A stretch of DNA of 64,000 nt, taken from assembly GCF_002994745.2 (NCBI RefSeq), contig NC_037092.1, positions 965,501 to 1,029,500 of the forward strand, in the 5' to 3' direction. Shown in pieces: positions 21,410 through 33,342 of the stretch. The first letter of the stretch is position 1. Every line of letters begins with the position of its first letter. The notes beneath the pieces were generated by a model. It saw only the letters and a program-made list of their open reading frames with translations, was not told the origin of the DNA and searched no databases. Source of the stretch: Rosa chinensis (Eukaryota > Streptophyta > Magnoliopsida > Rosales > Rosaceae). Position numbers and translations under genes: made by a program.

Positions 21410-24400
21410 ATGGCAGCGGCGACTCTGTCTTCGACGGTGTCTGCAATCCCAACTTCCTGCTCTTCTTCGTCTCTCAAAGCAAGGACCTTGAAGACTTCAG
21501 CTTTTTCTTCTTCGTCCTCGCTCTGCTCTCTGAATCGTTTTCCTTGCAATCCCATCTCAGCTCGTCCATCGTGTTCCAGGTACAGAAAATCTTCACTGAC
21601 TTTCCCATGTTGAAAAAGATTGAATCTTTGAATTACCCAATTTGTTAAAAGTGAATTTCTGATTCAAAGTTTTGGGCTTTTTCGAAATTGGTGTAGAAAT
21701 TTGTATAGGGTACATGCAACTATTCTCCAAGATGAAGAAGAGAAAGTGGTGGTGGAGGAGTCCTTTGAGTTCAAGGCAACTACCTCTGATGAAGTCAAAG
21801 CCAGCAGTGGGGAGGCCTCTGAGAGTGAGCCTTCTAGTGATTTTGAGAAATGGGTTATCAAGGGTGAACAATCCATCAACGTTTTCCTTACGGTAAATCT
21901 CAACTCTTGTCAAATTGTTCGTTTTACAAATTTACTCTAGCTATAATGTAGAATTGCTATCAGTTTGCAGCTATGTTGATCCATTTTGTTGGCTTAAATA
22001 AGCTTAATTAATTCGCGCAACTTAGTCATTAAGATGTCATTTTTATCGGTTTGTTATACTCTTGGATTTAATAAACACTCTCGGGTAGATTGGAAGGTTC
22101 TGTCTCTGGCTGTGACGATGGTGTTGGATTGTAATTTAGTTCTGCTGATCGTTTCAGGATACAGTGATTAAGGTACTTGATACTCTTTACCACGACCGTG
22201 ATTATGCCAGGTTCTTTGTACTGGAAACTATTGCAAGGGTTCCCTACTTCGGTAAGTGCTCCAGTTTTGTTTGGTTGTAATTTTTCAATTATCTAAAAGG
22301 TTTATTTGTATTGTATGTATAAAACTTCCTTTTCAAACAAGAGGGGTAAACCTCATATACTTGAAGAGAAGTTATCAATACAGTTTGAGTCAAGTGTGTA
22401 CTGTGTATGTATTGTTGTCCTAGAATGTCAAGAAATGTAAAGGCAAGAAGTTTTGAATGCAGTTTAACAAGAAGATATCCATTCATATTCACATACACCT
22501 CGTAAGAGTGGCCTGCTATCTTTTGTTAGGAAGGCCTTTGTGTTACTATTGGTGGAGGCTAAGATCATGAAAGTGGGTGCTCACAGATTTTCTGTATATT
22601 ATTATCTCTCCACCTGTTCATCTTACCTAGTTACGAATATGTGGCGATTTTATGTTTATATTCTAAGGACTATTGTGAATCGAAATGCTCGTGTCTCCTA
22701 CAATTCCCCCCTCTCCAGTTGTTTATTTTATCTGTTTAGGAATATTATTGACTATTGTGATTAGTTGACATGTGGGCTTTGTTTTTAAATTTTGGCAGCC
22801 TTTATGTCTGTTCTGCACTTGTATGAGACTTTTGGCTGGTGGAGGAGAAGAGATTATTTGAAAGTGCATTTTGCTGAGAGCTGGAATGAGATGCACCACT
22901 TGCTTATCATGGAAGTGAGGATCTTTCTTATTTCTTCAGTATTCATGTTCACGCATGTTGTTGTGTTTTCTTTATCCATTGCACAAGTTATCATTACAAC
23001 GTTCTGCTGTTGAGGCAGATCAACAATCCCTTGAGTGTTGTGTACAATCAGTACTTCTTACTCCTGTGATATTCATTAACTTGTTGGAGATTCCACAATA
23101 TGAAAGTATAATCCTGCAGCAAGAATAGAGTGAAATTAGGAAGAAAAGAAATAAACAAATGTTTCTGAATAATGATTCTCTGGCTCACATATGCTCATGT
23201 AAAAGCTTTTTGTGGAATTATGGTAGCTTCATATCTTTACTTAAATGTTCCTGATTTAACAACAGCATATGGATCTAACTGCAGGAATTGGGAGGAAATG
23301 CTTGGTGGTTTGATCGTTTTCTTGCTCAGCACATTGCGGTCGTCTATTACTTTATGACAGTTTTTATGTATTTAATAAGCCCACGAATGGCATGTAAGTG
23401 TGAGCATCTAGTGTTTAATATACTGTACATTCTTGGGTTTGTCCTCTCTCTTGCATCCCAACACCCTGTTGGTTCATTTATCCTTAAATGTTACAAGAAC
23501 TTCCTCTCTCATCTAGAAAATAAAACCTTTTTTTTTTAAAGTATATGGCAAACTTGTCCAAAAGATTGTATTCTTTTTTATCCAATCCAGGTGTAAATTT
23601 CAGAATACTTGCCTAGATAAGAATTAGGCTGGTAGCTTTGGATGATGATGAAGTTGTTTCTTGGGTCTTTTTATTGTATGAATCAAGTGGCATTACAGAA
23701 TTAGGTGGCCAGAGAAATTAGCTTGCTGTTTTGCATTCATCTGTAAAAGATTATTGATGTATTTGGTGTGATGACTTGCAGATCACTTCTCTGAATGTGT
23801 AGAGGGCCATGCATTTTCGACATATGACAAGTTTATCAAGGCTGAAGGAGGTATGATTTGAAGTTTGTCAGCACTAGGATCACATCAAAATATCTCTAAG
23901 CATGTGAAACGCACTCTTTCTTAGCTCAAACACTACTTCATTTATGTGTTCTTTTCTTTTTGATTGCAGAGAATCTGAAAAAATTGCCTGCTCCTGAGGT
24001 TGCTGTAAAATACTACACTGGAGGTGACTTGTACTTGTTTGGTAAGTTTTGTCAGCTTTTGATCTTTGTTTCTGCATCATGGAAGGCAGTCGGATATTTA
24101 AATATCCCTCAAAATTTCTTTTTCCAGATGAATTTCAAACTTCCAGACCTCCCAATTCTCGAAGGCCGAAAATAGGTAAGTCTCAACACTCTGTTTCTGT
24201 TGTGGCAATTCATAGATCAACTCATCAACATGCTATGAGTTAGCTCAGTTTTAAAACTTTTATTGGTTTATTTCTGACATCATGTCTGATTTGTACCATG
24301 TAACATCAATTTATATAATGGTAAGACCATATCTTGACCTATTCTGCATTGGTTCTTGCCAATTCTGGTTTGCTTTTCAGAGAATTTGTTCGATGTATTT

Positions 24401-24604
24401 CTGAACGTAAGAGATGATGAAGCTGAGCACTGTAAGACGATGAAGGCCTGCCAAACTCACGGGAACCTCTTTTCTCCTCATTCAATTGTAGAAGATCCCT
24501 TGGATCCTGTGGAAGATGAGTCTATCTGTGTCTCACCTCAAACAGATTCTGAAGGTATTGTAGATTGTATTACAAAATCCGTTGCAACGAAACCAGCAGA
24601 GTGA
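21410..24604 (+). CDS. PTOX: Plastid terminal oxidase (plastoquinol oxidase, IMMUTANS/AOX4)
   Basis: Nine exons: 21410-21579, 21697-21892, 22158-22251, 22799-22914, 23285-23393, 23782-23850, 23970-24041, 24128-24175 and 24381-24604, joining in frame to 365 residues. A Ser/Arg-rich chloroplast transit peptide comes first. The di-iron carboxylate ligands follow: [27 protein letters not shown], and [10 protein letters not shown]. The PTOX-specific segment ([18 protein letters not shown], a separate small exon here) separates it from mitochondrial AOX. The enzyme oxidises plastoquinol with O2 at thylakoids, supporting phytoene desaturation and acting as an electron safety valve. Loss causes the immutans (Arabidopsis) and ghost (tomato) phenotypes. 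The gene looks intact, with all splice borders canonical. Confidence 0.95.
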
Positions 24605-25816
24605 ACACTTACAGAGACACAACGGAAGAACAGGAAATTAGCTAGAAGTTACAAACGATAATAGTAGAGTTTTGTATACACTGAACAATAATATAGGTCC
24701 AACAGATTTCTTCGTTATTCAATGAAGTTTGCTTTCTCTTCCATCCTCACTTAAAGTGGTAAGTAGGAAAACAGTTTCACATTGTTGCTGGGACTTTCAG
24801 TTTTACCAATAGGGCTTGGTATTATTAGCTTGTCATACCTCAGCATCTTGCTTTTCTCGTACTCGTGGACCCACTAGGCTCAGAGGTAAGCAGGGCTTTC
24901 CTATGTTACCGCGTTGTTGTGACTTGTGACGTGTGAATTTGTGACAAATTTCAAACGTCCATCAGTGATCAGTGAGTTTGTGGTCCACCAGTAGTTGCTG
25001 TCATCTTAATGAGCTGTCGTTGTAATCGACCTGCATTAGGTTTATTTAGCAACACTCATTCATTATCCTTAACGACGTGTAACAAAACTCGCCCAACCAG
25101 AAGATCATAAACTCATGTTGCTCTAAATATGGAAAGAAAAGGAAAAAAAAAAAAAATGTAGTTCTAGTGATCAAGAGAGGTTATGCATGTCCATAACTAC
25201 CAAACAGCAGTAAAAAATGATGCAAGAAAGTTCCGACTAAATACTACTCCGGCACACCTTAAATTTGCTTCATTGTCGGCCATAAAATTAGCCTCTCAAA
25301 AATATGACAAATATGACTGAAAAGACAAATTTGAAATGAGCTCGTATACCTCCCGCAAATTTAGAAAACTGATAAAGTAAGTGCACGTAACTAGGCGAAA
25401 ATAAAATCTAATGGTAGAAAAATCCGGAACATGCGCCGTGATAGAACAGGAAGAGTAATGAGTACGGTAAAGTCTTGGTCTTTCTTCTGTTGGAAAAGAA
25501 ATGATTCTTCTCTCACCACGTACCTAGTGCTTCACTATTTCCTGAACCAGTTTGGGGTAGCATCGTGCTCAAAGCTCGCTGGTTCAACATTTTCTGAAAA
25601 AATATAAAAGAAAGCACCGGTTTTACGTGGACTGTTGTAGCCCTCACAACGTTTTCAGGCCCCGCAATTAAGCAACGACTACGGAGACTAACTGCTCAAC
25701 TCCATCACTGCCTTCCTTCTCCTTTCTTCTTCTGTAACAACATTTCCCATAAATTATGATGGATAACCCAAATTCTTCATAGAGTCAAATCTATTGCGAA
25801 TAGGGGGAAGAACTGA
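24605..25816. other. Intergenic, PTOX to COP1
   Basis: About 1.2 kb holding the PTOX 3' UTR and the COP1 promoter/leader. A poly(A) run occurs near 25140. An ACGT core (CCACGTACC) near 25520 is a possible bZIP site. No further gene is visible. Confidence 0.5.
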
Positions 25817-28800
25817 ATGGGTGGAGGACCAATGTTGCCGACCGTGGCGAACCTGGAGCTAATGGCGGCAGACTCATCGTCCGCGGAAACGGCGGCGTTT
25901 CAGAAGGAGGCTCCGCGGGACAAGGACTTGATGTGTCCGATATGCATACAGGTGATAAGGGACGCGTTCCTCACTGCTTGCGGCCATAGCTTCTGCCACA
26001 GCTGCATAGTCACTCATCTCGGAATCAAGAGCGACTGTCCTTGCTGTGGTCAACACCTCACACCCAGCCTAATCTTTCCCAATTTCTTGCTCGACAAGGT
26101 TCGTTGGAAACCCTACTTGTTTTGCTTTGGTTGAATGTGCGTTGTTACGTGGATGTTGATCAATATTTTGTTGCAGTTGTTGAGAAAATCTATGGCGTAT
26201 CGGATGGAGAGGACCGGATCGCCGTTGGAGCATCTGCGGCAGAAATTGCATGAGGTCAGCAATGGCTAGTACTCATTTTGCAGTGGTGAATTGATTTTTT
26301 GTTGTGTAGATTTGAATGACTTAACACTTGTTTCGAAACTAATTAGACAGGGTTGCGATATGTCAATTAGAGAGCTGGAAGGGCTGTTGTCTCTTCTTGA
26401 AGAGAAGAAGAGGAAAATGGAGCTGCAAGAGTCTGAGTCGAGCATGGAGATCATGCTTGGGTTCTTGCATTGCCTTAGAAGGCAAAAGCTAGAGGAGCTC
26501 AATGAGGTAGGTTGAGACATGATTAAGTTTTTTATGTCTAATTAGTATTTGGCCTGTAGACGATTGATGATGATGTAAGATTTTCCTCGGCAGATACAAG
26601 CTGATCTTGATTACATTAAGGAGGACATGCTTGCGGTGGAGAGACGTAGAATTGAACTATACAGGCAACAACAGAATAGGTCAGTGAGACTGAGAATGCT
26701 TGGTGATGATCAGCAGAGCAATGACATTGTCTATAGTGCACAATATGTGCAAGCGCAGATGAGTTCTATCAATTTACATAACAACAGGGCTGTTGTAAAT
26801 GATGATGTGCAAGACCATACACAGTCTATGCAGCCTGTTACTCCACAAGTACTGTCGGTGGCAAGGAAGAGGCGAGTACATTCACAGGTTAGTAATCCTG
26901 CAAGTGAGTTTTATGCTGATTTTTTTTTTACTTAGTTAATCTTAGGTTCGTTAAACAACAGCCTGGCCAATTGTTGTGGATGTTAATGACCTTTGAATTG
27001 TCCATGTTATTATTCCTTATCAAGTTTCTTTCCAGAATTGGACCTTCTACTTAATGTTTCATTAGAAATTTGTGATCTTAAGAGTTACTCATTGTGGTTA
27101 GGCCAAAAAGGAGTTCTGCACTTCAGATAGACTAGTAACTGAACTTTAGAGTTTCCGAGTCCTTGGGACTTTTATTTTCTTGATGTCATCTCTTATGTTG
27201 CAACAGTTCAACGACCTACAAGAGTGTTACTTGCAAAAGCGGCGAAATTGCAACAAACAAGGGGATTCATATGCTATGGATATAGAAGATTATAATCCAG
27301 GCCTTGAAGACTTCCACTCTGTGCTAAAGGGCTTTACACAGTACAGGTACAAACTTCTTGAAGTATCAGTTTTAAGTTTCTCTTTTAGTAAACCCTGTCC
27401 TGCTATAGTTACTTACACCTTCTGTTTGGTTGCTTGAACCAGCCGATTGAGGGTCATTTCTGAACTGAGACAAGGTGATATTTTTCACTCTGCAAATATT
27501 GTGTCAAGGTGAGTTTACATGCCATTCCTTTTGTACTTTTAAGTTTTAACATGCCATTGACTCTAAAATATTGGAAAATTATCTTGAGAATAATTTCTGG
27601 ATTGATTCTCCCTTCATCAGAGAGTTGTTAATTTGACTTGGTCAGTAATACATATAGGCACAACAATGACATGGTCTACCATGTCATGTCATTTGGCCGC
27701 TACAAAGATCTCAGACTGTTAATAATATCTTCCAGCTGATTATGATAAAGTCTGTTGGCATTTGAGATTCCCATTATATTTGCTACAGCATAGAATTTGA
27801 TCGAGACGAGCAATTGTTTGCTACTGCTGGGGTTTCACGGTGCATCAAGGTTTTTGAGTTTTCCTCGGTAAGCGGCCTTTTAATGCTTCAAAGTGCAACT
27901 GCTTCAGTCTGTAAATTTTGCTAAAACTATATATAATGTCTCCAGGGTGGATGTTAAGCTGTGTATCTGTTTATTTCACCGATGTCTCTCTTTGTTTAAA
28001 ACTTGTTGGTTGTGGTGTAATTTGTGATAGATCATCACCTTTGGTTTTTATATGTTGCTTTATTTTCTTCTTATGAAAATGATTTGCTAGACTTTGGTCC
28101 ATCACCTTCAGGCTTTATGCTTTGAGATACTGATGTTGCTTTCTGATCACTTCCAGGTTGTTAATGAACCTGAAGATATCCACTGTGCTGTCGAAGAGAT
28201 ATCCACACGATCCAAACTTAGTTGCTTGAGCTGGAATAAGTACACTAAAAACCAAATTGCTAGTAGTGACTACGAGGGGATAGTAACAGTTTGGGATGTA
28301 ACTACTCGTCAGGTAGCGAAACTTTTTCCTTGCTTTCATAATACTGCTAATACAATACGGCACATCCATCCGATTACTTAACAAGATTTTTTTCTTCCAG
28401 AGCGTGATGGAATATGAGGAGCATGAAAAGCGAGCTTGGAGTGTTGATTTTTCAAGCACCGATCCTTCAATGCTTGTGTCTGGAAGTGATGACTGCAAGG
28501 TAACTGGAGCTTATAGCAAAGCTTTGTGAGCTGTCTTAATAACTGACCTATAACCGGACTGTTCATAGTCATAGTTAGCTAGGAAGGTATTAGATTGCTT
28601 TATGTTTATAACTGGTCTCAGGCTCTCAGCGTGTACTTTCCTTGACAAACAGGTCAAAATTTGGTGCACAAATCAAGAAGAAAGTGTTCAGAACATCGAC
28701 ATGAAGGCAAACATTTGTTCTGTCAAGTACAATCCCGGATCCAGCTTTTTCGTGGCAGTATGTCTCTGTTCTTAAGATTGGCCTCGTGTGCATATTCTTT

Positions 28801-29646
28801 TCTCAAAATGAAAGCTTTTGATACATGCATAGTATACCAGTTACTGGTACGGTTGAATAATCTTAGTATTTATATTGAACTGAGTTCAATCAACAAAGGG
28901 TGTCTAGCTGGTAAAACCCTCCTAGTAGCTTTGACACTCGAACAAAATTTTGCAGGTTGGTTCTGCAGATCATCACATTCATTATTATGACTTGAGAAAT
29001 GTCAGCCAACCACTGCATGTGTTTAGCGGGCATAGGAAAGCTGTTTCGTATGTGAAATTCTTGTCTAACAATGAACTTTCTTCTGCATCCACTGACAGCA
29101 CATTGCGACTGTGGGATGTAAAGGAAAACCTGCCGGTGAGTTGTCATGTTTCCGAGTTATGGATCTATCTTTCTTTACCGATAGTGTTGGTAGTTTGAAA
29201 CTTGGAAGTATCATTCACTGTGCTCCTAAACTGAGTTTGCGCTAATTCTTTGTTTTTCACAGTTGTGCACGTATAGAGGCCACATGAATGAGAAGAACTT
29301 TGTAGGTCTTGCAGTAAACAATGACTACATTGCTTGCGGTAGTGAGACAAACGAAGTGTTCGTTTATCACAAGGTTTAAGAAACAAACTAAACCCCAGAC
29401 ACACAACAGCCAAAGTTGTAATCAGTATTTCATAGAGGCTGATATGGTGTTGATGGTTACTTGCAGGGAATCCCAAAACCTATGGCTTGGCATAAATTCG
29501 GGTCATCGGATTTAAACTACAACAACGAAGAAGACGATGGTGCAGGGTCATACTTTATCAGTGCCGTATGTTGGAAGAGGGATAGCCCGATGATACTGGC
29601 GGCGAACAGTCAAGGAACGATTAAAGTTCTTGTGCTTGCAGCTTGA
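25817..29646 (+). CDS. COP1: E3 ubiquitin ligase COP1 (RING, coiled coil, WD40)
   Basis: Thirteen exons: 25817-26098, 26177-26254, 26351-26506, 26594-26887, 27207-27346, 27443-27508, 27789-27867, 28157-28312, 28401-28499, 28653-28757, 28956-29135, 29263-29373 and 29467-29646, giving 641 residues. RING C3HC4 ([24 protein letters not shown]) is at about residues 37-75. A coiled coil lies around 120-220, a basic cluster (ARKRRVHSQ) at the end of exon 4 matches the nuclear-localisation region, and seven WD40 repeats fill about 340-641, ending TIKVLVLAA as in other COP1s. COP1 with SPA proteins ubiquitinates light-signalling factors such as HY5 in darkness. It is about 35 residues shorter than Arabidopsis COP1, mostly in the linker before the WD40 domain, and could be a divergent paralogue. 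Confidence 0.93.
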
Positions 29647-29880
29647 GCAGCCACTCAACTCCGGCAGCGTCATTAGCACTCTCAAATCACAGGGTGAACG
29701 GAAACTGCAAACTTTATGGTCTAGCAGCATATTCAGTACTTGCTAGTCTTGTTATAGAATTTGGGTGTAATTAAACCTCAGTTGAATCCATTAATATCAT
29801 CTGAAATGTAGCTTCACCAAGGGGTTCTCCCTTTTCAGGGTCTCGGATACACTACACCTCAAAACAATCGGATTGAATCA

Positions 29881-29990
29881 TCACTGGTCTCATTTAAATC
29901 TAAAACTAGGCTACTAAAGTTTCAATCTTTTATATTCACTGGTCTCATTTAAATCTAAAACTAGGCTACTAAAGTTTCAATCTTTTATAT
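29881..29990. repeat. 55-bp tandem repeat (plus third copy at 30097)
   Basis: Two exact-looking adjacent 55-bp units (29881-29935, 29936-29990) begin TCACTGGTCTCATTTAAATC. A third copy of most of the unit starts at about 30097 as part of a larger ~152-bp duplication that also carries the snoRNA (29943-30093 and 30097-30250). Confidence 0.9.
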
Positions 29991-29997
29991 TAAAGTC

Positions 29998-30087
29998 CCA
30001 AGGCTCAGAGTATAAGACAGCTCTCTCTATCACGAATTTTCTGAAGCAGAACTGGCATAAAGCTGTAAAATTCATCATCACTGCCAA
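29998..30087 (-). ncRNA. Box C/D snoRNA candidate, copy A
   Basis: On the minus strand, box C GTGATGA (30075-30081) is followed by about 67 bases and box D CTGA (30005-30008). A C'-like GTGATAG lies at 30027-30033. A short GGC/GCC terminal stem flanks boxes C and D, and total length is about 90 nt, usual for this class. Such RNAs guide 2'-O-methylation of rRNA or snRNA in the nucleolus. I could not match its guide segments to a target. It is duplicated as copy B and lies downstream of snoRNA C in the same probable transcript. Confidence 0.55.
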
Positions 30088-30150
30088 AATTTTCATCTCA
30101 TTTAAATCTAAAACTAGGCTACTAAAGTTTCAATCTTTTATATTGAAGTC

Positions 30151-30240
30151 CCAAGGCTCAGAGTATAAGACAGCTCTCTCTATCACGAATTTTCTGAAGC
30201 AGAACTGGCATAAAGCTGTAAAATTCATTATCACTGCCAA
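30151..30240 (-). ncRNA. Box C/D snoRNA candidate, copy B
   Basis: A near-identical duplicate of copy A. Box D (30158-30161) and the C'-like box are unchanged, but box C reads GTGATAA (30228-30234) instead of GTGATGA. That change hits a sheared G.A pair of the kink-turn, so this copy may be weaker or dead. Confidence 0.5.
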
Positions 30241-30551
30241 AATTTTCATCTGAAGATCCAAACTTTTTCAACAAAAATCACAAAGGCTCATCATACTGTG
30301 CTTCACATATTGCTCCACTGTGAAATAACCCAATCATGTCATTAATCAACTGTATATTTTTTCCGTATCAATCTATACCCTATATCCGAGTAATGTTCTC
30401 TAATTCATTTGTTGGGATCCTAGTATGAACCTCTATAAATCGATTACGATCCAACTATGAAAGCAATCTTCCATTGTTCATAAAAGCTAATCTTCGGGGT
30501 TTAGGAATAATACCAGAGTTGAAATACAAAACCAAAACTAAAAGTGAAGAA

Positions 30552-30646
30552 GAGTGCATCAGTGAATATAAATATCCACAAGGAGAAAAACGCTCCAATC
30601 GGTTCAAAGTGAAGAAATTTATAAAATTCAGACATCATTTGCACTC
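30552..30646 (-). ncRNA. Box C/D snoRNA targeting 25S rRNA
   Basis: The minus strand gives a 95-nt RNA with a perfect 7-bp terminal stem (GAGTGCA / TGCACTC), box C ATGATGT (30632-30638) and box D CTGA (30559-30562) directly inside the stem. An internal segment AATTTCTTCACTTTGA is complementary over 16 nt to the conserved 25S rRNA sequence TCAAAGTGAAGAAATT (recalled from the GAATGTCAAAGTGAAGAAATTC region of domain IV). It should guide a ribose methylation there, but I cannot fix the nucleotide because the D' box is degenerate. The last base of box C is U rather than A. Confidence 0.75.
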
Positions 30647-30933
30647 TTTCTCACAATCAAAAAGTTAAATCAAAATGAATATAGACGAGAAACAATCAGA
30701 CCGCCTAACTAACAACGACGACTGAAACGATGACTAGCCCATTCGCTATGCCTCCATGTTCTTCCAAGCTAAGAGACACAAATTGTCCCTCATTGATTTA
30801 CAGAACGGAGGCTTCTAGATTGTGTGAGAAGAGAGTTGCATACATTTTGATGCATTTGAAAAAAGATGAAGTCATTTGAAACAAGAATACAGAGAGAGAG
30901 AGAGGAGGAGGCGCAAGACACAATTTTGATGGA

Positions 30934-31135
30934 GGGTTTAGGGTGAGGAATGGTGGGTATTTATAGAGACGCCCAAACCCTATGTTCCATTTGCGAATTT
31001 ACCATATTACCCTTTAACGGTATAGTTTTGGGCTGTTATTGTACCCGCGTCGATGCTGCTAGTCTACCCGCCCAAAATTTATCTTTTTGGCGGGGAAACC
31101 GGCCCAAATCTTTTGCTTTTGGTGGAGAAGGCCCA
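30934..31135 (-). promoter_or_regulatory. snoRNA cluster promoter: site II, telo-box and TATA
   Basis: On the minus strand, TATAAATA lies at 30958-30965. ACCCTAAACCC, a telo-box, lies at 30934-30944 near the expected start, with another AGGGTTT just upstream of the TATA. Three TGGGCY site II motifs lie upstream (31029-31034, 31101-31106, 31130-31135). This combination is known from plant ribosomal protein and snoRNA gene promoters (TCP-factor regulation). Transcription would run left through snoRNA C, then B and A. No long ORF follows, which fits a noncoding polycistronic precursor. Confidence 0.65.
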
Positions 31136-32609
31136 GTCCTCTTAACTATTATTATTATTGTTTAAACTTGTAGAGCTGTGGACGACTAATGCTCTTTTTG
31201 AAAACCCTATAATTCAAGGCAAATTGTAACATACATTTTTTTTGTTTTATCAAATTGTGTAAAAATTCTTGTAATACCAGAGAGATATGTTACAAACATT
31301 AGATTCAGTATTAATCATAACATAATTAGATACTAAAATCATGTACTTTAATGGGTAGATTATTTACTTACGCGCGTTTCGTAAAGAAATCTATCTCCAC
31401 TTCTATAACTATACATGGGATTGTTGTATAAGAATGAACATATTGTGGAAATGCCTTGGTACCTATAGCTCAACCTGCTTACTCGACATGTTGCATATAT
31501 ACATTCCTACAAAAGGGTCAAACTATTAAAGTCAATGATATCAATGTTACAACAATTTAACCATAACAAATGATCTAACAATCGTTTGAAAAATAAGAAA
31601 TGAAGTATTTAAAAATTGTATTTAAAATGACCATAAAAGTAGAAATAAGAAATTGCTTATTCTTTTCTGCCTTATTTTTGTTTTTCGTCGATGAAGATTT
31701 AAAAGACACAAAAGTAGCTGGGATTTATTCCTATAAAATATAAACTCCAACAACATTGAAAGAAAAGACATGTGTTCCAAACTGAACTCCAATTAGAAAC
31801 CCCAACAACATTGAAAGAAAAGACACATGACTCAGACTCGACTTGAATTGATATCATCTCCATTTAATTACCTCCAACATCTCATATATAAGATAATCCA
31901 TTTACTAAAATGATGAGATGTTATATAATCTAGACATCAAGTGGTGAAATCAAATAAGTGAAAATCATGCAATTTCTAGATGCCATAACACTAAGAAATG
32001 TGATTAAGGTGATATAAACAAAGCAGTATGTACATGCTACATGAGCCACCACCTAATGTATTTATGTGGCTTCTGAGGTGCATGTTAAGATGCATTTTAA
32101 AGTATATGACCACAAAAACACACATTCAATAAACATGCTAGAAAAATACTTACATCTAAACTGATTTAGACATATGTATCGAAACTCTCTCTTATTTACA
32201 TGTATTTGGTAATCTAAAATTTATAATTTAACCATTCAAAAATTACATCAATCATTGAAAACAATCTCTATAAAAAATCAATGTAAACAAAAATCGCTCA
32301 TTCATTCGAATGCATCAAACAAATGTACATAATTATAATAGTTGCAAGTAGTTAATTAAAATTAAATGAATCATATAATTGAAGGGCAAACTATTACTCA
32401 AAATTTCACACAATTTCCACGTTTACTTATTTGGCCTAAAAAAAATTATATTTCAAATAAGTAAATATGTCATATTTCTATCTCCATCTCTATATTGGAA
32501 AAGAAGTAAGACTTTAGATATATAAAGAAAAAAAAACTAATATTTGTTTGTGAAGATAAAGCAGAAAATCGAAACAAAATTTTACAGTTAAAGGCTTTGG
32601 CTAACAACC
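31136..32609. other. Intergenic, gene-free
   Basis: AT-rich DNA upstream of the snoRNA cluster. A roughly 60-bp near-repeat (AACAACATTGAAAGAAAAGACA) occurs at about 31748 and 31803. No coding or RNA gene is recognised. Confidence 0.5.
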
Positions 32610-32859
32610 ACTTGGTGTGGTAAGATTGGTCGAGTGGCCAAACATGGAACCCCCATGTCCAATGTTTGAGTTCAAACTCTCACCAGTTTGTGGCCAACAT
32701 GTTTGAGAAGTTTTCAGGTCCATGCGTCTATTAGTCTGATTTTGTTGGGATACCCTCGTAAACCTCGGTCAGAATACTGATCGAGTTAGTGCGAACTTAC
32801 TACCATAATCGAAGTGACTTGCTATCTCACTAAAATTTGAAAAAAAAAAAAAAAAAAAA
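32610..32859 (+). mobile_element. tRNA-derived SINE
   Basis: A roughly 250-bp unit has a box-A-like GTGGTAAGATTGGTCGAGTGG near its start, a box-B-like GAGTTCAAACTC at 32668-32679, a tRNA-unrelated body, and a pure A20 tail at 32840-32859. That architecture is typical of plant SINEs moved by LINE enzymes. I see no clear target duplication, and the family name is not known to me. Confidence 0.6.
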
Positions 32860-33000
32860 TCTGTGCCTTTTACACGATGTACTAAATATCCAAATCCAAT
32901 TAGAAAGGGTCAAACCGTCAAAGTCAACGATACCAAATGCACCAGAGATCAACGGTGTTAAATAATCCAATCACAAGGACCCACCTCAGTTTATTAAACC

Positions 33001-33342
33001 CAGAAGGAATCCATCTAACTATCTAGGGTTTGAGCCCAAGAGTGTGCTTCCAGCTATTCAAGGGTTTTATCTCCCCCCTTCCCCTTCTCCGTCGCTGTGT
33101 ACCCAAATTATCCATTTCCAATTCTCCAGGCTCCGAAAGCCCATCAATCACAATCGGAGCCTTGCATCAAAGACTCATGCTTTTTCGAGCTTGGTGATCG
33201 GTAAGCACCCATTTCTATCTAGCTGAATTATCATTCAAAACTGTCCAAAGCTTGTTGCTTTAGTCCTCAGATACCTCAATTTTGAGCTAGATATAGATAA
33301 GAGATTGTGTATATACAGGGTGAGTGATTTTGTGTTTATTAC
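33001..33342 (+). promoter_or_regulatory. 5' leader of the CLMP1-like gene with an intron
   Basis: A leader intron probably runs 33201-33318 (donor GTAAGC, acceptor TATACAG). A 60-codon upstream ORF starts at 33044 and runs across the proposed donor. Leader introns are common in this gene class; the transcription start is not known. Confidence 0.45.

Noticed and set aside
29838..29892. A GTGATGA...CTGA pair on the minus strand just right of the COP1 end, as a fourth snoRNA
   Set aside because: Too short (about 55 nt) and no terminal stem; not supported.
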